NCBI GenBank assembly: GCA_038225475.1
Contig: JBBRRA010000011.1
Span: 1 to 64,000 of the forward strand
Length of the DNA: 64,000 nt
Direction of reading: 5' to 3'
From: Polymorphobacter_B sp038225475
GTDB lineage: Bacteria > Pseudomonadota > Alphaproteobacteria > Sphingomonadales > Sphingomonadaceae
The notes beneath the pieces were generated by a model. The model saw nothing but the letters and a program-made list of their open reading frames with translations. It had not been told where the DNA came from and did not search any database. The position numbers and the translations under genes are program-made. Below, piece by piece: positions 59,545-64,000 of this stretch (the first letter of the stretch is position 1; every line of letters begins with the position of its first letter).

Positions 59545-61209
59545 ATGATCGGGAAGAACATGGACGCGACACTGATCAAGACCGGCGGCTGGTTTCTCCT
59601 CGTACTGCTCGCGGTTGCGGCGGCCAACGGTGCCGCTGACGGCGGCTTTGCAATCCACATGTATATCGTTGCCGCCGTCGGTGCGTTTCTTGCGGTGGCG
59701 ACGTTGGTGCGGGGCGATCATGCCCGGATCCCCGCCGTCGCGGCAGACGAGTCTGGCAGCTACTATGACGAGGTCATCCGCTGGGGCGTTATCGCGACGG
59801 TCTTCTGGGGTGTCGTCGGGATGCTCGTCGGTCTGGTCATCGCCTCCGAACTCGCGTGGCCGGCTGTCAACCTGCACTCGGAATTCACGACTTTCGGCCG
59901 GTTGCGCCCGCTGCACACATCGGCGGTGATCTTCGCCTTCGGCGGTAACGCGCTAATCGCGACCAGCTTCTACATCGTCCAGCGCACCTGCCGCGCGCGG
60001 CTCGCCTTTCCGGCACTCGCCCGCTTCGTGTTCTGGGGCTACCAGCTGTTCATCGTTCTCGCCGCCACCGGCTATGTCATGGGCATCACCGAGGGCCGCG
60101 AATATGCCGAGCCCGAGTGGTACGTCGACATTTGGCTAACGGTCGTCTGGGTCAGCTATCTCGTCGTTTACGTCGCGACGATCATGCGGCGCAGCGAGCC
60201 GCACATCTACGTCGCCAACTGGTTCTACCTCGCCTTCATCATCACGATCGCGATGCTCCACCTCGTCAACAACATCTCGATGCCGGTGTCGCTGCTGGGG
60301 TCAAAGTCGTATTCGGCGTTCTCGGGTGTCCAGGATGCGCTTGTCCAATGGTGGTACGGCCACAACGCAGTCGGATTTTTCCTGACCGCCGGCTTCCTCG
60401 GCATGATGTATTATTTCGTGCCGAAACAGGCCGAGCGCCCGGTCTATAGCTACCGGCTGTCCATCCTGCACTTCTGGTCGCTGATCTTCCTGTATATCTG
60501 GGCCGGGCCGCACCACTTGCATTACACAGCGCTGCCCGACTGGGCGCAGACGCTCGGCATGGTGTTTTCGGTGATGCTGTGGATGCCGTCATGGGGCGGC
60601 ATGATCAACGGCCTGATGACGCTCAACGGCGCGTGGGACAAAATCCGCACCGATCCCATCATCCGCCTGATGGTCGCAGCGCTCGCCTTCTACGGCATGT
60701 CGACCTTCGAAGGGCCGATGATGTCGATCAAGTCGGTCAATTCGCTCAGCCATTATACCAATTGGACAATCGGCCATGTCCATTCGGGCGCGCTCGGCTG
60801 GAACGGTATGATCACCTTTTCGGCGCTTTACTTCATGACGCCGCGGCTGTGGGCACGGAGCCGCCTGTATTCGGTGCGCGCAGTCAATTGGCACTTCTGG
60901 CTCGCGACGCTCGGCATTGTCCTTTACACCGCATCGATGTGGGTGGCGGGGATCACCCAGGGCCTGATGTGGCGCGAGTACGGGCAAGACGGCTACCTCG
61001 TCTATGCCTTCGTCGAAGTCGTCGCGGCGATGCACCCCTATTACATCATGCGCGCGGCGGGCGGCCTGCTGTACCTTTCGGGCACGCTGGTGATGGCGTG
61101 GAATATCGGCATGACGATCGCCGGCCGCCTGCGCGACGAAGCGCCGATGGGCGGACCCGCGTTTGCCCCGGCGCGCGACCATCCGCTCCTCCCCATTCCC
61201 GCTGAATAA
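59545..61209 (+). CDS. ccoN: cbb3-type cytochrome c oxidase subunit I
   Basis: CcoN is the catalytic, haem-copper subunit of the high-affinity oxidase, with about twelve to fourteen membrane helices in 554 residues. The low-spin haem His lies in LRPLHTSAVIF, the copper site in WYGHNAVGFF and GPHHLHYTALPDW, and the haem pair in GHVHSGALGWN. The ATG at 59545 or that at 59560, with GGGAAG just before it, may start translation. The operon order is ccoN-O-Q-P-G. Confidence 0.96.
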   Translation: MIGKNMDATLIKTGGWFLLVLLAVAAANGAADGGFAIHMYIVAAVGAFLAVATLVRGDHARIPAVAADESGSYYDEVIRWGVIATVFWGVVGMLVGLVIASELAWPAVNLHSEFTTFGRLRPLHTSAVIFAFGGNALIATSFYIVQRTCRARLAFPALARFVFWGYQLFIVLAATGYVMGITEGREYAEPEWYVDIWLTVVWVSYLVVYVATIMRRSEPHIYVANWFYLAFIITIAMLHLVNNISMPVSLLGSKSYSAFSGVQDALVQWWYGHNAVGFFLTAGFLGMMYYFVPKQAERPVYSYRLSILHFWSLIFLYIWAGPHHLHYTALPDWAQTLGMVFSVMLWMPSWGGMINGLMTLNGAWDKIRTDPIIRLMVAALAFYGMSTFEGPMMSIKSVNSLSHYTNWTIGHVHSGALGWNGMITFSALYFMTPRLWARSRLYSVRAVNWHFWLATLGIVLYTASMWVAGITQGLMWREYGQDGYLVYAFVEVVAAMHPYYIMRAAGGLLYLSGTLVMAWNIGMTIAGRLRDEAPMGGPAFAPARDHPLLPIPAE

Positions 61210-61221
61210 GGCCGCGCCCCG

Positions 61222-61956
61222 ATGGTTTCCGCCTACGTCCGCCACAAGGTCATCGAGCGCAACGTCACGCTGCTTGCGGTCCTCGCCTTTGTCGCGGTTG
61301 CGATCGGCGGGGTCGTCGAGATCGCGCCGCTGTTCTGGATCGACACCACCGTCGTCAAGGTCGAGGGCGTCCGCCCCTATACGCCGCTCGAACTCGCCGG
61401 GCGCGACATCTATATTCGCGAGGGCTGCTACGGCTGCCACAGCCAGATGATCCGCCCGTTCCGCGACGAGACCGAGCGCTATGGCCACTACAGCCTCGCC
61501 GCCGAAAGCATGTACGACCACCCGTTCCAATGGGGGTCGGAGCGGACCGGGCCCGACCTTGCCCGCGTCGGCGGGCGGTATTCGGACGAATGGCACGTCC
61601 AGCATCTGACCGATCCGCGCGCGGTCGTGCCGCAATCGATCATGCCGCCGTACGCCTTCCTCGCCGACCGCGACCTCGAACCCGACAAAATCGCCGGACA
61701 CCTTGTTGCGCTCCGTCGGGTCGGCGTTCCCTATACCGATGCCGATATCAAGGCGGCGGCGGTCGACCTCGCGGCGCAGGCCAACCCCGACGCCTCCGCA
61801 GGGGACCTGCTCAAGCGCTATCCCAAGGCGCAGATCCGCGATTTCGACGGCGACGCCAAGCGCCTGACCGAAATGGACGCACTCGTCGCCTATCTTCAGT
61901 CGCTCGGCACCTCGGTGGACTTCGCCGCCGCCGCCGCCAAGGAGCAGCCGCAATGA
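61222..61956 (+). CDS. ccoO: cbb3-type cytochrome c oxidase subunit II
   Basis: CcoO is the membrane-anchored monohaem cytochrome of the complex. The 244-residue product has one N-terminal helix, the haem site REGCYGCHSQMIRP and the axial-Met region SIMPPYAFL. ccoQ starts within its stop region by an ATGA overlap. Confidence 0.96.
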   Translation: MVSAYVRHKVIERNVTLLAVLAFVAVAIGGVVEIAPLFWIDTTVVKVEGVRPYTPLELAGRDIYIREGCYGCHSQMIRPFRDETERYGHYSLAAESMYDHPFQWGSERTGPDLARVGGRYSDEWHVQHLTDPRAVVPQSIMPPYAFLADRDLEPDKIAGHLVALRRVGVPYTDADIKAAAVDLAAQANPDASAGDLLKRYPKAQIRDFDGDAKRLTEMDALVAYLQSLGTSVDFAAAAAKEQPQ

Positions 61957-62117
61957 GTTACGACGCACTGCGCCACGCCGCCGACAGCTGGGGGCTGGTC
62001 TTCATGGGGATCGTGTTCGTCGTCGTCTTCGGCTGGACGTTCCGCCGCGATGCCCGCACCGCACACCAGCGCGCGGCGATCATGATTTTCGACAATGAGG
62101 ACGGTCGTGATGGGTGA
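61953..62117 (+). CDS. ccoQ: cbb3-type oxidase small subunit CcoQ
   Basis: The 54-residue product has a single membrane helix (GLVFMGIVFVVVFGWTFRR) followed by a short charged tail, as expected for CcoQ, which stabilises the complex. Its place between ccoO and ccoP supports the call, as the sequence alone is too short to be decisive. Confidence 0.88.
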   Translation: MSYDALRHAADSWGLVFMGIVFVVVFGWTFRRDARTAHQRAAIMIFDNEDGRDG

Positions 62118-63054
62118 ACTTCAGCCCGGAGCCGGCACCCGTACCGTCGATAGCCGCGTCGACGCCGCCACCGGTACGCCGACCGTCGGCCATCAATGGG
62201 ATGGGATCGAGGAGCTCGATACGCCGATGCCGCGGTGGTGGCTGCTGACCTTCTTCGCCTGCATCGTTTTTGCGGTCGGTTATGCGATCGCCTATCCCGC
62301 GATCCCGCTCCGCCACAGCGCGACGCCGGGCCTGCTCGGTTGGTCGAGCCACGGCGAGTTGAACACCGCGCTCGCGGCGGAGGCGGCGCGGCAGGCCCCG
62401 ACGCGGCTCGCGCTTGCCAGCCTGCCGATCGAGCAATTGCCGGGCAATCCGGTCCTGCTCAACGCCGCCGAACGCGGTGGCGCGTCGGCGTTCAAGATCC
62501 ACTGCGTCCAGTGCCACGGCGCCGGGGCGGCGGGGTCGAAGGGCTATCCCAACCTCAACGACGACGATTGGCTGTGGGGCGGCGATATCGCGACGATCGC
62601 GACGACGCTCACCCACGGCATCCGCTATCCCGGTGACGACGAAACGCGCGTGTCGCAAATGCCCGCCTTCGGCCGTGACGGTATCCTCAAGCCCGCCGAG
62701 ATCGCCGACCTGGTCGCGCACGTCCGGGTGATCTCGCATCAGGATCTGCCCGACGCCGCATCGATACGCGGCGCGGTACTGTTCGCGGCGAACTGCGCAG
62801 TCTGCCACGGCGACAAGGGCACCGGCGGGCGGACCGTTGGCGCGCCGAACTTGACCGACGCGATCTGGCTGTACGGCGGCGACCGCGCCACGCTGACGGC
62901 GACCATCACCAACGCGCGCGGCGGGGTCATGCCGGCGTGGGGCCAGCGGCTCGATCCGGTGACGATCAAGATGCTCGCGGCGTATGTCCATTCGCTCGGC
63001 GGCGGCGAGGCGAACCCGGTGGTCGCCGACGCCACCGCCGCGCCGGCCGGATAA
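62110..63054 (+). CDS. ccoP: cbb3-type cytochrome c oxidase subunit III (dihaem)
   Basis: CcoP is a membrane-anchored dihaem cytochrome that passes electrons to CcoO/CcoN. The 314-residue product has the EELDTPMPRWW motif before its helix and two haem sites, KIHCVQCHG and ANCAVCHGDKG, with Met ligand regions after each. It overlaps ccoQ by eight bases. Confidence 0.96.
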   Translation: MGELQPGAGTRTVDSRVDAATGTPTVGHQWDGIEELDTPMPRWWLLTFFACIVFAVGYAIAYPAIPLRHSATPGLLGWSSHGELNTALAAEAARQAPTRLALASLPIEQLPGNPVLLNAAERGGASAFKIHCVQCHGAGAAGSKGYPNLNDDDWLWGGDIATIATTLTHGIRYPGDDETRVSQMPAFGRDGILKPAEIADLVAHVRVISHQDLPDAASIRGAVLFAANCAVCHGDKGTGGRTVGAPNLTDAIWLYGGDRATLTATITNARGGVMPAWGQRLDPVTIKMLAAYVHSLGGGEANPVVADATAAPAG

Positions 63055-63058
63055 GCGG

Positions 63059-64000
63059 ATGGCAACAGTCGAGCCCACGCTCGAGCCGGACTTCTTCGTC
63101 TCGCGGCAAAGCGTCTTCCCCAAAGCGGTCGACGGCCCGTTCCGGCGCTTCAAGTGGCTGGTGATGGTCGTCGCACTGGCGGTTTATTATATCACGCCGT
63201 GGCTGCGCTGGGACCGGGGGCCGTTCTCGCCGCATCAGGCGGTGCTCGTCGACCTTGCGCATCGGCGCTTCTACATGTTCCAGATCGAGATCTGGCCGCA
63301 CGAATTTTATTACGTTGCCGGTCTGCTGATTATGGCGGGCATCGGCCTGTTCCTCGTCACGTCGGCGGTCGGACGCGCATGGTGCGGCTACGCCTGCCCG
63401 CAGACGGTGTGGACCGACCTGTTCGTCCACGTCGAGCGCTTCATCGACGGCGACCGCAACGCCCAGATCAAGCTCGAGGCCGCGCCGTGGAGCGTCGGCA
63501 AAATCGGCCGCCGCGTCACCAAGCACGCGATCTGGCTGGCAATCGCGGTGCTGACCGGCGGCGCGTGGATCTTCTATTTCGCCGATGCCCCGACTCTGGC
63601 GCGCGACCTTGCCGCCGGGACCGCGCCCGACGCCGCATTCGCGACGATCGGCGTGTTGACCTTCACGACTTACGTCCTCGGCGGGCTGATGCGTGAACAG
63701 GTGTGCATCTACATGTGCCCATGGCCGCGCATCCAGAGCGCGATGCTCGACGAACAGTCGCTGATGGTGACGTACAAGGCGTGGCGCGGCGAACCGCGGT
63801 CGCACGGCGTCAAGCGACAGGCAGTCGAAATTGCCGATATGACGCTGCCCGCGACCGGCGACTGCATCGATTGCAACGCCTGCGTCGCGGTGTGCCCGAC
63901 CGGCATCGACATCCGCGAAGGACCGCAGATCGGCTGCATCACCTGCGGCCTGTGCATCGACGCGTGCGACAAGGTGATGGCGCGCGTCGGACATCCGGCG
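63059..64000 (+). CDS. ccoG: Cytochrome c oxidase accessory protein CcoG (partial)
   Basis: The first 314 codons of this membrane ferredoxin-like protein are present and the gene runs off the window. Visible are the N-terminal helices, GRAWCGYACPQTVWTD and REQVCIYMCPWPRIQ, and the two 4Fe-4S motifs CIDCNACVAVCPTGIDIR and CITCGLCIDACDKV. CcoG helps reduce copper for insertion into CcoN. It starts five bases after ccoP. Confidence 0.95.
   Translation, partial: MATVEPTLEPDFFVSRQSVFPKAVDGPFRRFKWLVMVVALAVYYITPWLRWDRGPFSPHQAVLVDLAHRRFYMFQIEIWPHEFYYVAGLLIMAGIGLFLVTSAVGRAWCGYACPQTVWTDLFVHVERFIDGDRNAQIKLEAAPWSVGKIGRRVTKHAIWLAIAVLTGGAWIFYFADAPTLARDLAAGTAPDAAFATIGVLTFTTYVLGGLMREQVCIYMCPWPRIQSAMLDEQSLMVTYKAWRGEPRSHGVKRQAVEIADMTLPATGDCIDCNACVAVCPTGIDIREGPQIGCITCGLCIDACDKVMARVGHPA

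Noticed and set aside
1..64000. Search for CRISPR arrays, insertion sequences, toxin-antitoxin pairs or restriction systems
   Set aside because: I saw no regularly spaced repeats, transposase motifs, terminal inverted repeats or recognisable defence genes. The single HNH nuclease has no partner.

Overview
The window is GC-rich (mostly G or C at third codon positions), densely packed chromosomal DNA of an alphaproteobacterium, most probably Sphingomonadales. The inference rests on the gene set: a rhodopsin with a Blh carotene dioxygenase, SigK/RskA with FasI proteins, a short CysG, CcoNOQP with an alphaproteobacterial-type FNR, and PhhB/UbiE/UbiB/MidA families of alphaproteobacterial type. A rhodopsin-bearing lineage near Polymorphobacter or Sandarakinorhabdus would fit, but a marker-gene tree would be needed to say so. 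I saw no IS element, prophage module, rRNA or CRISPR array.

Layout. 1-10.5 kb: tRNA-Arg(CCG) plus a duplicated 5' half of the same tRNA, then housekeeping genes (nth, dapB, phhB, dnaA, rpsT, mutM). 10.6-14.2 kb: ubiE-ubiB, an HNH nuclease and a VIT-type transporter. 14.2-18.8 kb: a tightly overlapping minus-strand unit argH-lptM-like-lysA-galU-cysG. Next come tlpA, blh and a proton-pumping rhodopsin (18.8-20.9 kb), dapD and neighbours, dnaB, and a chain joined by 4-base overlaps (alr-mlaE-mlaF-ECF sigma-anti-sigma) that ends in a secreted FasI protein (to 29.3 kb). 29.4-35.5 kb holds an Atm1-like ABC exporter, prs, and lgt-midA-GNAT-pgeF. 35.6-40.3 kb is an acyl-CoA catabolic operon (two acyl-CoA dehydrogenases, an acyl-CoA ligase and an HD protein with PhnZ-type diiron ligands). 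40.3-46.6 kb has an AI-2E family protein, a DyP peroxidase with two unrecognised partners, and a haloacid dehalogenase with a 49-residue companion.

46.7-55.0 kb is a cobalamin uptake and salvage locus. A cobalamin riboswitch precedes btuB; cobO, btuF, btuC, btuD, cobT, cobS and cobC follow on the same strand, and cobU is divergent. No corrin-ring synthesis genes are present, so the locus looks built for importing and finishing corrinoids.

55.2-64 kb is a microaerobic respiration island: an FNR-type regulator with Fe-S cysteines, a hemerythrin-like protein, a decayed 5-aminolevulinate synthase gene, a fused monohaem cytochrome-porin, a soluble cytochrome c, a universal stress protein, and ccoNOQP with the start of ccoG. 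Two good FNR boxes, at 56481-56494 and 59492-59505, tie the regulator to these genes.

The items I would look at first are the cytochrome-porin/cytochrome c pair driven by what appears to be the promoter of the dead hemA gene, the rhodopsin with a carotenoid-antenna glycine, the diiron HD protein in the acyl-CoA operon, and the DyP three-gene unit.
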